A stretch of 64,000 bases of DNA from a candidate division KSB1 bacterium (GCA_016214895.1 JACRMR010000020.1:167812-231811); one strand, 5' to 3'. Positions 54,261 to 62,716 are shown, counted from the first letter of the stretch. Translations and numbers: made by a program. The notes: generated by a model from the sequence alone, not told the origin.

Positions 54261-54300
54261 TTATGGAAGAGGCGAACCATCGGGTTCGCCTCTTCCATAA
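54261..54300. terminator. Bidirectional hairpin terminator
   Basis: An 18-bp perfect stem, TTATGGAAGAGGCGAACC (54261-54278) and its complement (54283-54300), with loop ATCG, between convergent genes. Flanked by A/T at both ends. Confidence 0.85.
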
Positions 54301-54305
54301 CAGCC

Positions 54306-55448
54306 TCACACATCATCGCCGTCGTCATCCGAATCTCCGCCGCCACCCCCGCTGAAGCCACCGGGAGTGTAGTTTTCGTCCGGCGATTTACGCTGAGCCA
54401 GCTTTCGCTTGAGACAATTGAAACAGTACTTCTCAACCGACAGCCAACCAAACATCTGGCCGCACCCCTCGCATTTCAGCAACCTGCGCTCGCCTCGCGG
54501 GGCTTTGGGCTTCGGTCGGGGCGGAAGTGCCGCCCGCGGGACCTCGACCAGTTCAGGATCCAGCAATTCCAGCGGCACGTCGAGCGGATCGATATCGATG
54601 GCATCGGGGCTGATGACGTCCTCGTCATCGACGGGGAGGTCGTCCTCCAGTTCTTCCAGAAAATCACTGTCCGCATCAAACGCTCGCGGCGCTCGCGAAC
54701 CGCGGGAGCTGCCACGAGTTCGCTTTGGCTCGAAGAACTCATCAGAGGCGTCATCGGTCCCTGCTTCGCTGTCCGAATCGGAATCGGCCCCACCGTCCTG
54801 ACTCCCGTTGAAGAGCCGATTGTTCGGCGCCTCCACACTGAGGGCTGGCAGGTCCGTGCCGGGCTCAGCCGCCGCGGACTTGACGGCTTTCCGACTGGGC
54901 TTCGCGGTCTTTTCGACCGGAACCGGGACGATCGATGTAGTCTCAGCTAAGTCAGGGCTATCCAGCTTTGCGGACTTGCTGGGCCGGCCTCGCTTTGTCG
55001 GTTTCTCCGGCAACGGAGTCGCGGCAACCGTGGGCAGTTCCGCGGGAGATCGAGGAGCGATTTTCGGCGGCGGCACCGCACCGCTCGCTTTGGGAACGCT
55101 CGGTGCCTCGACCGCTGTTTTCAGTTTGTCGCGCTTTGCAGTTGGCTCCGCGGCTTCGACACGACGCTTCTTATTCTCGACAGGCATAGGCTGTGGTTTC
55201 TGGGCAGGCAGTGGGGGAGCAGCCTTCGCCTTTGCGGGCTTGGGGAGCACTTTCTGTGCCGACGGTTTGACCGGCTTCGGCTTCACGGCCTTAGGCCGCG
55301 AAGTCTGTTTAACCGCTTTCGTCGGCTTTGGGTTTCGCGTTGCCACGGCCTTTTTGGCGGGGGGCATAGCCTTCTTCTTGGCTGGCGCCGGCCGCTTGGA
55401 AACCTTGGATCGGGTCGAGCCGGAGTTGCGAGTCGCGGAAGGCGACAT
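54306..55448 (-). CDS. Lys/Pro/Ala-rich protein with C-terminal zinc ribbon
   Basis: 380 residues. The first 110 residues are very rich in Lys, Ala and Pro (KVSKRPAPAKKKAMPPAKKA, KPVKPSAQKVLPKPAKAKA), like histone H1-type bacterial proteins; residues 190-300 are acidic; residues 325-350 hold a zinc ribbon CEGCGQMF...CFNC; the tail is Gly/Asp-rich. By composition a basic, possibly nucleic-acid-binding protein; function is not known. AGGAG lies 6 bases before the ATG and a minus-strand promoter lies at 55534. Confidence 0.7.
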   Translation of the reverse strand: MSPSATRNSGSTRSKVSKRPAPAKKKAMPPAKKAVATRNPKPTKAVKQTSRPKAVKPKPVKPSAQKVLPKPAKAKAAPPLPAQKPQPMPVENKKRRVEAAEPTAKRDKLKTAVEAPSVPKASGAVPPPKIAPRSPAELPTVAATPLPEKPTKRGRPSKSAKLDSPDLAETTSIVPVPVEKTAKPSRKAVKSAAAEPGTDLPALSVEAPNNRLFNGSQDGGADSDSDSEAGTDDASDEFFEPKRTRGSSRGSRAPRAFDADSDFLEELEDDLPVDDEDVISPDAIDIDPLDVPLELLDPELVEVPRAALPPRPKPKAPRGERRLLKCEGCGQMFGWLSVEKYCFNCLKRKLAQRKSPDENYTPGGFSGGGGGDSDDDGDDV

Positions 55449-55837
55449 GTGGACTCCTGAGGTGGAACGGTACTGCCGACCGAACGCAGAGGCGACAAGA
55501 ACCAGAGGACGCTCGGCTACATTCTGGCAAGCTAATATAGGCGGCAGCAGTGCTGAAAATCAAGTGATTCCTCCGCGCCGGCGGCTCAGCTTAGTTCCGT
55601 ACGCAGCGCAAGTAACATTATTATAAACAATGTAGTAGAAAGCGCATCTGGCTCAGCTAATCAAAACAGTCGTACACGCGCATCACATTTTGTACACATG
55701 CCTCTCCTGCGTCAACGGGGGTAGAGGTTTTCCGCCCGACAGAGACGACCAGGGAAGCAACCTCTGGCGAAGAGTATGCAGCGCTGCACAGCCCGCCGAG
55801 GATTTGCGATTCCAAATCAAATATTGTAAATTCGGCC
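55449..55837. other. Intergenic region with a minus-strand promoter
   Basis: About 390 bases without a gene. On the minus strand TTGATT, 18 bases, TATATT (55534-55563) precedes the Lys-rich gene. The part from 55610 to 55700 is AT-rich. Nothing else is recognised. Confidence 0.5.
55534..55563 (-). promoter_or_regulatory. Putative promoter of the Lys-rich protein gene
   Basis: On the minus strand: TTGATT (complement of 55558-55563), 18 bases, TATATT (complement of 55534-55539), about 85 bases before the ATG at 55448. Confidence 0.45.
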
Positions 55838-56422
55838 ATGTCTGGTTTTGCGGCAAGGCTTGCTTGTTGGATCGGTTTGGTCGGCCTCTGTGCCGCCTCG
55901 TGCTCAGGGTCCTCATCGTCGCCGGGCCCTTATCGCCGCATGGAGTTCGCCGTTGACTCGACGCGTTTGGGCGTCGGCGTCACCGAGGGACAGGTCACAT
56001 TGCTTGCGCCGGCAGGTTGGCCGCTCGCCGACAGCGCCACGACGGGTCGAATTCGTAGCGCCGTAGCGGGGGACACGAGCCGGTTTCGGTTCGAAGTGTC
56101 GTCCGCCTACATTGACGGTGTGGGCGGAGCGGCCTTGATTGTCAAACGATTCGCTGAAGTTCCGAACTTCCTTCCCTGGGCGCGCGACTTGGTTGCCGAG
56201 CTGAGGTCAGTGCGCAGCGGTCAGGACATCCGGGAAGAATGGCTGCTATTTGGCGATCTCGCCGGTGTCCAAGTATACGCAGCGGATTCGACACGCGTGC
56301 AGTTCTCGATTTTATTGGACACGCGTCCGATCACCGGACTTGACTACATCGTTCCTCGAGCTCACTGGGAGCATCAGGTTCGTTCCGTCGAGTCATCGCT
56401 TGGGACGATTCGCCGTCGCTGA
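55838..56422 (+). CDS. Lipoprotein of unknown function
   Basis: 194 residues. Leader LACWIGLVGLCAASCSGSSSS with a lipobox Cys at about 22, then a mixed alpha/beta body (VTLLAPAGWPLADS, AALIVKRFAEVPNF, QFSILLDTRPITGLDY). The pattern recalls PsbP/DUF-type lipoproteins that bind protein surfaces, but no family is certain. A short hairpin (56423-56440) follows. Confidence 0.7.
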   Translation: MSGFAARLACWIGLVGLCAASCSGSSSSPGPYRRMEFAVDSTRLGVGVTEGQVTLLAPAGWPLADSATTGRIRSAVAGDTSRFRFEVSSAYIDGVGGAALIVKRFAEVPNFLPWARDLVAELRSVRSGQDIREEWLLFGDLAGVQVYAADSTRVQFSILLDTRPITGLDYIVPRAHWEHQVRSVESSLGTIRRR

Positions 56423-56520
56423 TCCGCGCCTTCGCGCGGACTCGCGAGTATGCTCCGCTTGATTGATCGAAATCCCCTTCCAACATACACATCCACATTT
56501 CCAGACGGAGGAAACTTCCC

Positions 56521-56814
56521 ATGAAGAAGCTGGTTGCATTGCTGTTGATCGTCTCCCTGAGCTTCGCGTTCGTTGGCTGTTACACGTTTGAGCATCAGGT
56601 CGGCAAGGGTGCCCAAACCGGCATGAAGGTCGAAAAGAAGCAGTGGTTCATTCTGTGGGGCCTGGTTCCGCTGAGCGCGGTCGATTCGCAGGCGATGGCC
56701 AAGGGCGCCGCGGACTACACAATTAAGACCGAGATGAGCCCGGTTGACGTGGTGGTGAGCATCGTCACGAGCTGGCTGACGGTCTATCCCCAGACGGTCA
56801 CGGTGACGAAATAG
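56521..56814 (+). CDS. Small Bor-like lipoprotein
   Basis: 97 residues; leader with lipobox FAFVGCYTF. The order of a Lys-Trp segment (KKQWFILWGLVPL), an Ala/Lys stretch (MAKGAADYTIKTEM) and a final strand (LTVYPQTVTVTK) resembles Bor/Lom-type small surface lipoproteins. Well placed ribosome site (GGAGGAAAC). A terminator with a long T-run follows. Confidence 0.8.
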   Translation: MKKLVALLLIVSLSFAFVGCYTFEHQVGKGAQTGMKVEKKQWFILWGLVPLSAVDSQAMAKGAADYTIKTEMSPVDVVVSIVTSWLTVYPQTVTVTK

Positions 56815-56836
56815 ACTGGGAGGCGGCAGAGTTTGC

Positions 56837-56866
56837 AGGGGCACGGGCGACCGGGCCCCTTTTTTT
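56837..56866 (+). terminator. Rho-independent terminator
   Basis: AGGGGC (56837-56842) pairs with GCCCCT (56855-56860), with a small inner stem, followed by seven T. Confidence 0.88.
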
Positions 56867-56918
56867 GTGCTGTGCCGCAACAGAATTTCTGGCACTGGGC
56901 TTGCAACACGGAGAGGGT

Positions 56919-58556
56919 ATGGCCTTCAGTGCAATCGACCCCCTGCAACCCTCGTCCGCTCCACCGCCGCCACACCGCGAGACGGGCCGGGTGCTGTTGC
57001 TCGCCCGGGACTCGCACTGGACGACTCAGCTCCTCGATACCCTGAAGCGCTTGGGTCTGAGCACACAGCGGCTGGACGGACCGATCGACGCGCTGGCGAG
57101 CATCGCGGATTTCGATCCGGCGCTGTTCATCATTGGCGATTATGCCGGAGACCTTTCGCTCATTGACATTTGCGACGCGATCCGCGTACCGCGTCAGCGT
57201 CGCCCGTTTGGCCTGCTGGTAACCACGCTGGTCCCGCTGCCGGGCGACGCGGAGATCAGCGAGTTGGGAATCGACGACATTCTCTGCGCGGAAACGGATC
57301 CCGGTTCGCAGTCGGCGACGCTGCTGCAACATTATCGCCTCGCGCGGATGAGTCAGCGCGTGCTCGAGCGGGAGCAGGAAATTCTGGACGGCTTGCCCGA
57401 TCCGCTGTTCGTAGTGGACGGCGCGCTGCGACTCTGGAAATCGAATCACTCCTTCATCAGTCTGGTCGGCGGTCGATCCGAACTCGACGTCCGGGCCTTG
57501 CTGGGGCAACCCCTTGACAGGGTGCTTAGGATCACGGCGGGCGAACAGTCATCCAGCTTCGACGAGCTCGGCCTCAGTCTTGCCCGGGCGCTGTCCGAAC
57601 ACGCCCCCGGCTTTCGCTGCCGGCTGTTTGTGGGTGGCGAGGATCGCAGTTTCTCGGCCCGGGTAACGCCGTTACAACTGCAGGCGGACCATGTACTGGT
57701 GGATCTGCGCGACGTAACGGAACATGAACGCAGCCTGCTTGCCGATGCCCGGCGTGAGCGACTGGCGACCATTGGCAATCTCGCGCTCGGCGTGGCTCAC
57801 GAGATTCAGAATCCAAATACTTTCAGTCGCGTTAACGCGGAAAACTTGCGTGAGTTGTTCGAGACGTTGAAACCTTTGCTTGCCGCCCAGGCCGCGGAAC
57901 AGCCGGACTGTCGCGCCGGAACGATGCCCGTCGCTCGCGCACTGGCCATGATTGACGGAGCGATCGGCGGTGTGCGCGCAGCCAGTGACCGCATCGCGCA
58001 AGTGCTTGACGGCCTGAAGAGCTACGGAAAGATTGACGCCGGCACGGATCAGCCCTTCGACCCGCGCGCGGCGGTGGACGAAGCGATCCTGTTGACCAAA
58101 CACGTCGTGCGGGATGTCTGCGAAATCCGGGTGAACTTACCTGAACATCTTCCGCCCGTCCATGGTTCGCGCGTCGAACTGTCGCAGGTGCTGGTCAACT
58201 TGATCGAGAACGCAACCCACGCACTCCGCGAGTCCGGACCGGGCGGCGCCGGGCTGCTCCGCATTTCGCTGGAGGAAGCGACGGCTGGCCACCTGGTGAT
58301 CGCGGTGGCGGACAACGGGCCGGGCATCGATCCGGCGATTCAGACCAAGATTTTCCGTCCGTATTTCACGACCCGGGGCCAGGCCGACGGCACCGGACTC
58401 GGTCTCGCACTTTCATCGGAAATTATGCATCGTCTCGGCGGTGATTTGACGGTTCGCAGTCGTCCCGGTCGCGGCGCGACTTTTCTCGTGACCTTGAAGA
58501 AAGCAGTCCTCGCGCAACAGTCGATGCCGGGGCTGGAGGAAAAACATGGCCTATAA
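56919..58556 (+). CDS. Sensor histidine kinase with receiver-like and PAS domains
   Basis: 545 residues, no membrane helix, so cytosolic. Residues 15-135 look like a receiver-type domain (RVLLLARDSHW, PALFIIGDYAGD); a PAS domain follows (EILDGLPDPLFVVDG to about 270); the HisKA box is GVAHEIQNPN with the phospho-His; the ATPase domain shows NLIENATHAL, VADNGPGIDP and GTGLGLALSSEI. The ATG at 56919 has GGAG upstream. It overlaps the response regulator by 11 bases. Confidence 0.93.
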   Translation: MAFSAIDPLQPSSAPPPPHRETGRVLLLARDSHWTTQLLDTLKRLGLSTQRLDGPIDALASIADFDPALFIIGDYAGDLSLIDICDAIRVPRQRRPFGLLVTTLVPLPGDAEISELGIDDILCAETDPGSQSATLLQHYRLARMSQRVLEREQEILDGLPDPLFVVDGALRLWKSNHSFISLVGGRSELDVRALLGQPLDRVLRITAGEQSSSFDELGLSLARALSEHAPGFRCRLFVGGEDRSFSARVTPLQLQADHVLVDLRDVTEHERSLLADARRERLATIGNLALGVAHEIQNPNTFSRVNAENLRELFETLKPLLAAQAAEQPDCRAGTMPVARALAMIDGAIGGVRAASDRIAQVLDGLKSYGKIDAGTDQPFDPRAAVDEAILLTKHVVRDVCEIRVNLPEHLPPVHGSRVELSQVLVNLIENATHALRESGPGGAGLLRISLEEATAGHLVIAVADNGPGIDPAIQTKIFRPYFTTRGQADGTGLGLALSSEIMHRLGGDLTVRSRPGRGATFLVTLKKAVLAQQSMPGLEEKHGL

Positions 58557-58980
58557 GTTACTGGTCGTCGATGATGAAGCGCAAATTCTTAGCGCACTCG
58601 ATACGTACTTCACACTGCGCGGTTACGAGGTCACGACGTGTCTGAGTCCCGTGGACGCCTTGGACCTGATCTCACGCTCCAAGTTTCACGTCGCGCTCTG
58701 CGACATTAACATGCCCGTCATGAGCGGGATCGAGCTGCTGCGCAAGATCAAAGATGCGCGGCCGACCGTGCAGGTCGTGATGATGACGGCCTACACGACG
58801 ATTGAAAAGGCCATCGAGTGCGTGGAGCACGGTGCCAGCGACTACCTGCTGAAACCGTTCCCGGAAATGAAGGATTTGGAAAATGTCGTTCGCCTGGCCA
58901 GCGAACGCGTGGCCAGATGGGAGCGCGTTGCCGCGGAAAGCCTGCGCAATCCCCGCGACGTCAGCCTCCACAAGGTATAA
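58546..58980 (+). CDS. Single-domain response regulator
   Basis: 144 residues: receiver domain only, with acidic pair Asp9/Asp10, phospho-acceptor Asp53 (CDINMPVMSG), MMTAYTT and KPF (LLKPFPEM). About 20 residues after the domain have no DNA-binding fold, so it should act by protein contact. Partner of the upstream kinase. Confidence 0.95.
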   Translation: MAYKLLVVDDEAQILSALDTYFTLRGYEVTTCLSPVDALDLISRSKFHVALCDINMPVMSGIELLRKIKDARPTVQVVMMTAYTTIEKAIECVEHGASDYLLKPFPEMKDLENVVRLASERVARWERVAAESLRNPRDVSLHKV

Positions 58981-59109
58981 TCTGGGTAGAGGCGACCCTG
59001 CGTGACGGTGTAACCAGGGTAGAGGCGCCCCTGCGAGACGGTGTAATCAGGGTAGAGACGACCCTGCATGACGGTGTAATCAGGGTAGAGACGACCCTGC
59101 GTGGTCGTG
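58978..59109 (+). repeat. 33-bp tandem repeat, four copies
   Basis: Units start at 58978, 59011, 59044 and 59077. The last unit diverges in its final ten bases. Each unit holds a small hairpin, CAGGGT...ACCCTG, around a 7-base loop in the better copies. It starts on the stop codon of the response-regulator gene and ends before the terminator at 59128. Confidence 0.9.
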
Positions 59110-59127
59110 CGCAATGACATGACGAAA

Positions 59128-59151
59128 CAAGGCGACCCGCGGGTCGCCTTG
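59128..59151. terminator. Palindromic terminator between convergent genes
   Basis: CAAGGCGACCC (59128-59138) and GGGTCGCCTTG (59141-59151) form a 24-base perfect palindrome, then CTCGTTCTC. Confidence 0.75.
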
Positions 59152-59184
59152 CTCGTTCTCTAATCTCACTGCGCGCTCGCAGCG

Positions 59185-60201
59185 TCAGGCTTTCACCGCC
59201 ACCCCGTACTGCTTCTCCATCCACGCCTTGTAGTCCGCCTGCTTCTGCTTGATGGCGCGCCACCACTCTTCGTGTTTGACGTACCACTCGACGGTCTTCT
59301 TGATCCCGGCTTGGAAATCATGGCGCGGCTTCCAGCCTAACTTGCCGATCTTCTCGATATCGACGGCATAGCGGCGGTCATGTCCGGGCCGGTCCTGTAC
59401 GTAGGTAATGAGGTCTTCACCCTTGCCCAACAGCGTCAGGATCGACTTGGTGACGACAATATTAAATTCTTCGTTGTTCGCACCCACATTGTAGATCTCT
59501 CCGACCTCGCCTTTCGTGAGCACCAGGTCCAGCGCTTCGCACTGATCCTCGACATAGAGCCAATCGCGCACCTGCTTACCATCGCCATAGACCGGCACCG
59601 GTTTGTTCTCGATCAGATTCGTGGTGAACAGCGGAATCAGCTTCTCCGGATATTGAAACGGCCCGAAATTATTCGACGAGCGCGTGATCAGCACGGGCAG
59701 TTTGTACGTCACGAAATACGAGCGCGCCAGCAGCTCGCCGCCCGCCTTTGCCGAGGAATAAGGCGACGACGGATTCAATCGGTCCAACTCTGTAAAGTGG
59801 CCGTTGTCAATGGAGCCATAGACTTCATCGGTGGAGATATGCAGAAACCGTTTCACATTCTGCCTCCGCGCCTCTTCGCAGAGCACGAACACGCCGCGCA
59901 CGTCAGTCTCCACAAACGCGCCGCCTTCATGAATTGAGCGGTCCACATGCGTCTCCGCCGCGAAATTGACCACCGCGTCGCACCCCGCCATCGCCTTCGC
60001 CACGGCCACCGGATCGCAGATATTGCCATGCACGAACGAATAGCGCGGATCATTCTTGATATCTTCGAGATTCGCCAGATTCCCCGCATACGTCAGCGCA
60101 TCGAGGTTGACGATCTCCAACTTCGGATACTTCGCGAGCATCCAGTGCACAAAATTGGAGCCGATAAACCCAGCCCCCCCGGTAACAAGCGAACGTTTCA
60201 T
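59185..60201 (-). CDS. rfbB: dTDP-glucose 4,6-dehydratase
   Basis: 338 residues. NAD-binding VTGGAGFIGSNFVHWM, STDEVYGS, YSSAKAGGELLARSY (YxxxK) and RSSNNFGPFQYPEKLIPLF are diagnostic. Converts dTDP-glucose to the 4-keto-6-deoxy sugar for rhamnose-type sugars. Its ATG directly abuts the stop of a restriction enzyme gene; the rfbC homologue lies 2.7 kb upstream on the same strand. Confidence 0.97.
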   Translation of the reverse strand: MKRSLVTGGAGFIGSNFVHWMLAKYPKLEIVNLDALTYAGNLANLEDIKNDPRYSFVHGNICDPVAVAKAMAGCDAVVNFAAETHVDRSIHEGGAFVETDVRGVFVLCEEARRQNVKRFLHISTDEVYGSIDNGHFTELDRLNPSSPYSSAKAGGELLARSYFVTYKLPVLITRSSNNFGPFQYPEKLIPLFTTNLIENKPVPVYGDGKQVRDWLYVEDQCEALDLVLTKGEVGEIYNVGANNEEFNIVVTKSILTLLGKGEDLITYVQDRPGHDRRYAVDIEKIGKLGWKPRHDFQAGIKKTVEWYVKHEEWWRAIKQKQADYKAWMEKQYGVAVKA

Positions 60202-60825
60202 TCAGATAATCTCGTGTTCATCAAACTCGATCAGCAGATCGTTATCCTTCTTCTCGTAGTAAATGATGCGTATTGGAGAACTCTCCGGGAGTTGCGACAT
60301 CGCTTTGTACGTCAGCGGCTTTATTGAGACTGTTGTCTGGCCGATTGATCCGTCAATTCCTCGCGACTCTTCGTCAGGCTCTGCCAGCCGATAGTCAAGG
60401 CCAAGCTGTGCAGCGATTCCGGCAAGAATAGCTTCTTGGAATCGCAGTCCCACAAAGGTCTTCACCAGCACCAAGTCACGCACCCACCGTTCCACCATAG
60501 CCCGATCTATCTTGTGAACTGCATCCTTCAGCTTTAGTATCATCGGCCAAAATCGGTCTGCCGCAGTATCAATTCTATCGCCATACTTCGATAGATACCA
60601 TTTCTCCCATTCGGCCACCGTCTTGCCATCGAACTCCTGAACAAGTTCGCTCATTTGACCAACAACTCTTGGGCGCGTTCCTTGCGAATTTTGGTTGGCC
60701 AAATTGATGAGCTGGCTGGTATATTGTGGCAGATTCAAAGGATCAGCATCCAGCAGATCACGCACTCTGTCCGAAGTCAGCTTAATTCGCAACTGCCGCT
60801 CCTGGCTTGCGACGAAACCGCTCAA
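60202..60825 (-). CDS. MjaI-type type II restriction endonuclease
   Basis: 207 residues. The order LPQYTSQLINLANQNSQGTRP, VVGQMSELVQEF, EWEKWYLSKYGD, LVLVKTFVGLRFQEAIL, SRGIDGSIGQ and VSIKPLTYK (in pieces) matches the MjaI family, whose members cut CTAG. Glu in FQEAIL, Asp in GIDG and Lys in SIKP are likely metal/catalytic residues. A TTG at 60792 with AGGAG six bases before is a good alternative start and would shorten the overlap with the methyltransferase from 44 to 11 bases. By eye AT-richer than its neighbours. Confidence 0.85.
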   Translation of the reverse strand: MSGFVASQERQLRIKLTSDRVRDLLDADPLNLPQYTSQLINLANQNSQGTRPRVVGQMSELVQEFDGKTVAEWEKWYLSKYGDRIDTAADRFWPMILKLKDAVHKIDRAMVERWVRDLVLVKTFVGLRFQEAILAGIAAQLGLDYRLAEPDEESRGIDGSIGQTTVSIKPLTYKAMSQLPESSPIRIIYYEKKDNDLLIEFDEHEII

Positions 60826-62092
60826 GTGAATCCATCTTGCTCAATGGCCGCGAAGTATCGAGCTTGGCGAGCCCCCGCTTCAACAAGTGCCCATTTACAA
60901 AAGTCCTATCAGCAAGATATACATAAGCCAGAAGTCGATGTGTCTGATCGTACTTCTCTCCGTCAAAGCGCAACCCAACTCGACCGCCAATCAGTATCTT
61001 AGTCAGAAACTCGATTGCGTCCGTGGAACGAGCGGGATCGGATTGAATACCGAGCAGCCTTACAACTTGCCCGCCCTCTATTTCAATCTCGGTAGAACTC
61101 AGAACTCGCACGACTTTCGCACCCAGCTCGTTCGCTTCCTTCCCCGTAATCTTCGACCCAAACAGCAACCTTCTCGGATCAGTCTGCTTGTTCACCTTCA
61201 CGTGGTCCGCAAACCGATGGGGCAAGCCGGCGCGCATATCGGTCAGCTCGTCCATCGCAGGGCCGACATCTGCTACTCGCGCAATTTGAAGATTCGAAAG
61301 TAAATGCTGCTCGTCGTCTAAACGACGGAGCGCAAAGTCACTGAACTCCGGGTTCACCTCGTACCCCACGGAATTCCGACCCAGCCTTGCGGCGGCAACG
61401 GACGTGGTCCCACTCCCCAAGAATGGATCGAGCACCGTCTCCTCGGGAAACGAAAACATCCGAATCAGCCGATGAGGCAGCTCAATCGGAAAGCGAGCGA
61501 TATGGCCTTCCTGCTTTTCACCGGCGAAGTTCCAGTGACCGGCAAAATACGAGTTCCACTCCTCGGTCGTCAACCTTGCCTCATCCTTCTGCCGGGCAGA
61601 GGGCTTCGGTGCATCGCCCAGCTTCTTGAACAGCAGGATGAACTCATAGTCCAGCTTCAGAATCCCATTGCGCGGATACGGGAAGGACCCCATGATGGAA
61701 GCACCGCCCGTCGTATTCGTGGTGGTTACCTTCTGCCAGATCACCGCTCCCATGTAGTCCATCCCGATTGCTTCGCAGAACTTGATGATCTCCGTGCGTA
61801 TCGGAATAACCTTATAACGCCCATAATAGACGGCGCGCGCGAATTGATCCCCAATATTGATGCAGAGCCGACAACCCGGATGCAGTACTCGATTGCACTC
61901 CTGCCATACCAAATTCAAGTTGTTAATATAGTCTTCGTAGGTATCGTCAAAGCCGATTTGTCCGGCCACGCCATAGTCCTTGAGCTGCCAATAGGGCGGC
62001 GACGTGATGACAAGATGCACCGACTCCTTCGCCACAGAACACATCCGGCGCGAATCTCCCACGACCAATGTATGCGAGGACCTCAGTTGCAT
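60782..62092 (-). CDS. DNA methyltransferase fused to a degenerate SNase-like domain
   Basis: 436 residues. Residues 1-255 are a beta-class methyltransferase: motif IV TSPPYW (Ser31-Pro-Pro-Tyr34) comes first and the SAM motif DPFLGSGTTSVAAARLG later, with NSVGYEVNPEF. TSPPY is typical of N4-cytosine enzymes, and the partner suggests CTAG. Residues 335-430 resemble a staphylococcal-nuclease (SNc) fold: VVRLLGIQSDPARS, LIGGRVGLRF, HRLLAYVYLADRTFVNGHLLKRGLA in pieces. The nuclease acids (DGDT, DxPE) are replaced, so it is probably non-catalytic. Confidence 0.88.
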   Translation of the reverse strand: MQLRSSHTLVVGDSRRMCSVAKESVHLVITSPPYWQLKDYGVAGQIGFDDTYEDYINNLNLVWQECNRVLHPGCRLCINIGDQFARAVYYGRYKVIPIRTEIIKFCEAIGMDYMGAVIWQKVTTTNTTGGASIMGSFPYPRNGILKLDYEFILLFKKLGDAPKPSARQKDEARLTTEEWNSYFAGHWNFAGEKQEGHIARFPIELPHRLIRMFSFPEETVLDPFLGSGTTSVAAARLGRNSVGYEVNPEFSDFALRRLDDEQHLLSNLQIARVADVGPAMDELTDMRAGLPHRFADHVKVNKQTDPRRLLFGSKITGKEANELGAKVVRVLSSTEIEIEGGQVVRLLGIQSDPARSTDAIEFLTKILIGGRVGLRFDGEKYDQTHRLLAYVYLADRTFVNGHLLKRGLAKLDTSRPLSKMDSLERFRRKPGAAVAN

Positions 62093-62101
62093 GGGCAGAA
62101 T

Positions 62102-62716
62102 TTAGACCTCATCCAATTCCGGAAACAACTTCTTCCATTTGGGGCCGCGGCGGCGCCACAGCAGGTAAGACTTTTCGCCGGGGCCGACCAGATAAACGGC
62201 ATCAATCGGCTGATGCAGGAATTTGCCGAAATGCCCGCGCACGACACTGGCCAGATGCGCGACGTCGTTCTTGGTTGAGGAGAAGCGCAGTGTCGAGGGA
62301 TGGGCGAGTGTGATCAGCAAGGCGAGCGGCAGGCCCGTATCCTGCGCGCCGTACTTCTTGATCTTGCGCTTCAGCGCGCCGACGACGCGCTGCTCCAACA
62401 GCTTCTGCCGTGATATCCCCTCCTCATCATCGTCACCACCCTCCGCCCCATGATGAGACCCGTTGCTCGAGACCGGCACCGGACGGCGCACAACATCCTC
62501 GGGTTTCAGCGGCGATGTGATCTCGAAGCCGACCTCCTCGTGCCCGCGCAGCGCGATCACGTCCGGCCAGTGATCGTTGGTGCGACCGGAAATGACACGG
62601 AAATGGGCCGGACCGTAGCGCGCAGAGACCGTCGCATGGAACCAATCCCATGTGCGCTGCTCGATGACATCGTTGGTGGGGCCGTTGTTTTTGTGAGGGT
62701 CGGGGTTGTCGCCCAT
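62102..62716 (-). CDS. Unknown protein of the restriction-modification cassette
   Basis: 204 residues from the ATG at 62716; an extended GTG start at 62755 is possible. Early EQRTWDWFHATVSARYG and WPDVIALRGHEEVGFEITSP suggest a PD-(D/E)XK-like core (Asp, then Glu ten residues later, with Thr where Lys is expected). A middle acidic/Ser linker (GAEGGDDDEEG) precedes a second half with LPLALLITLAHPS and AVYLVGPGEKSYLLWRR. It ends 9 bases before the methyltransferase start and is likely part of the same unit; it could be an accessory nuclease. Confidence 0.6.
   Translation of the reverse strand: MGDNPDPHKNNGPTNDVIEQRTWDWFHATVSARYGPAHFRVISGRTNDHWPDVIALRGHEEVGFEITSPLKPEDVVRRPVPVSSNGSHHGAEGGDDDEEGISRQKLLEQRVVGALKRKIKKYGAQDTGLPLALLITLAHPSTLRFSSTKNDVAHLASVVRGHFGKFLHQPIDAVYLVGPGEKSYLLWRRRGPKWKKLFPELDEV

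Noticed and set aside
58978-59109. CRISPR-like array
   Set aside because: Units are directly contiguous with no spacers, and no cas genes are present.
58842-59120. Repeat peptide (QGRLYPDYTV) on the minus strand over the tandem repeat
   Set aside because: It arises from the 33-bp periodicity in a non-coding array and runs into the response-regulator gene antisense; no start signal or flanking domain.
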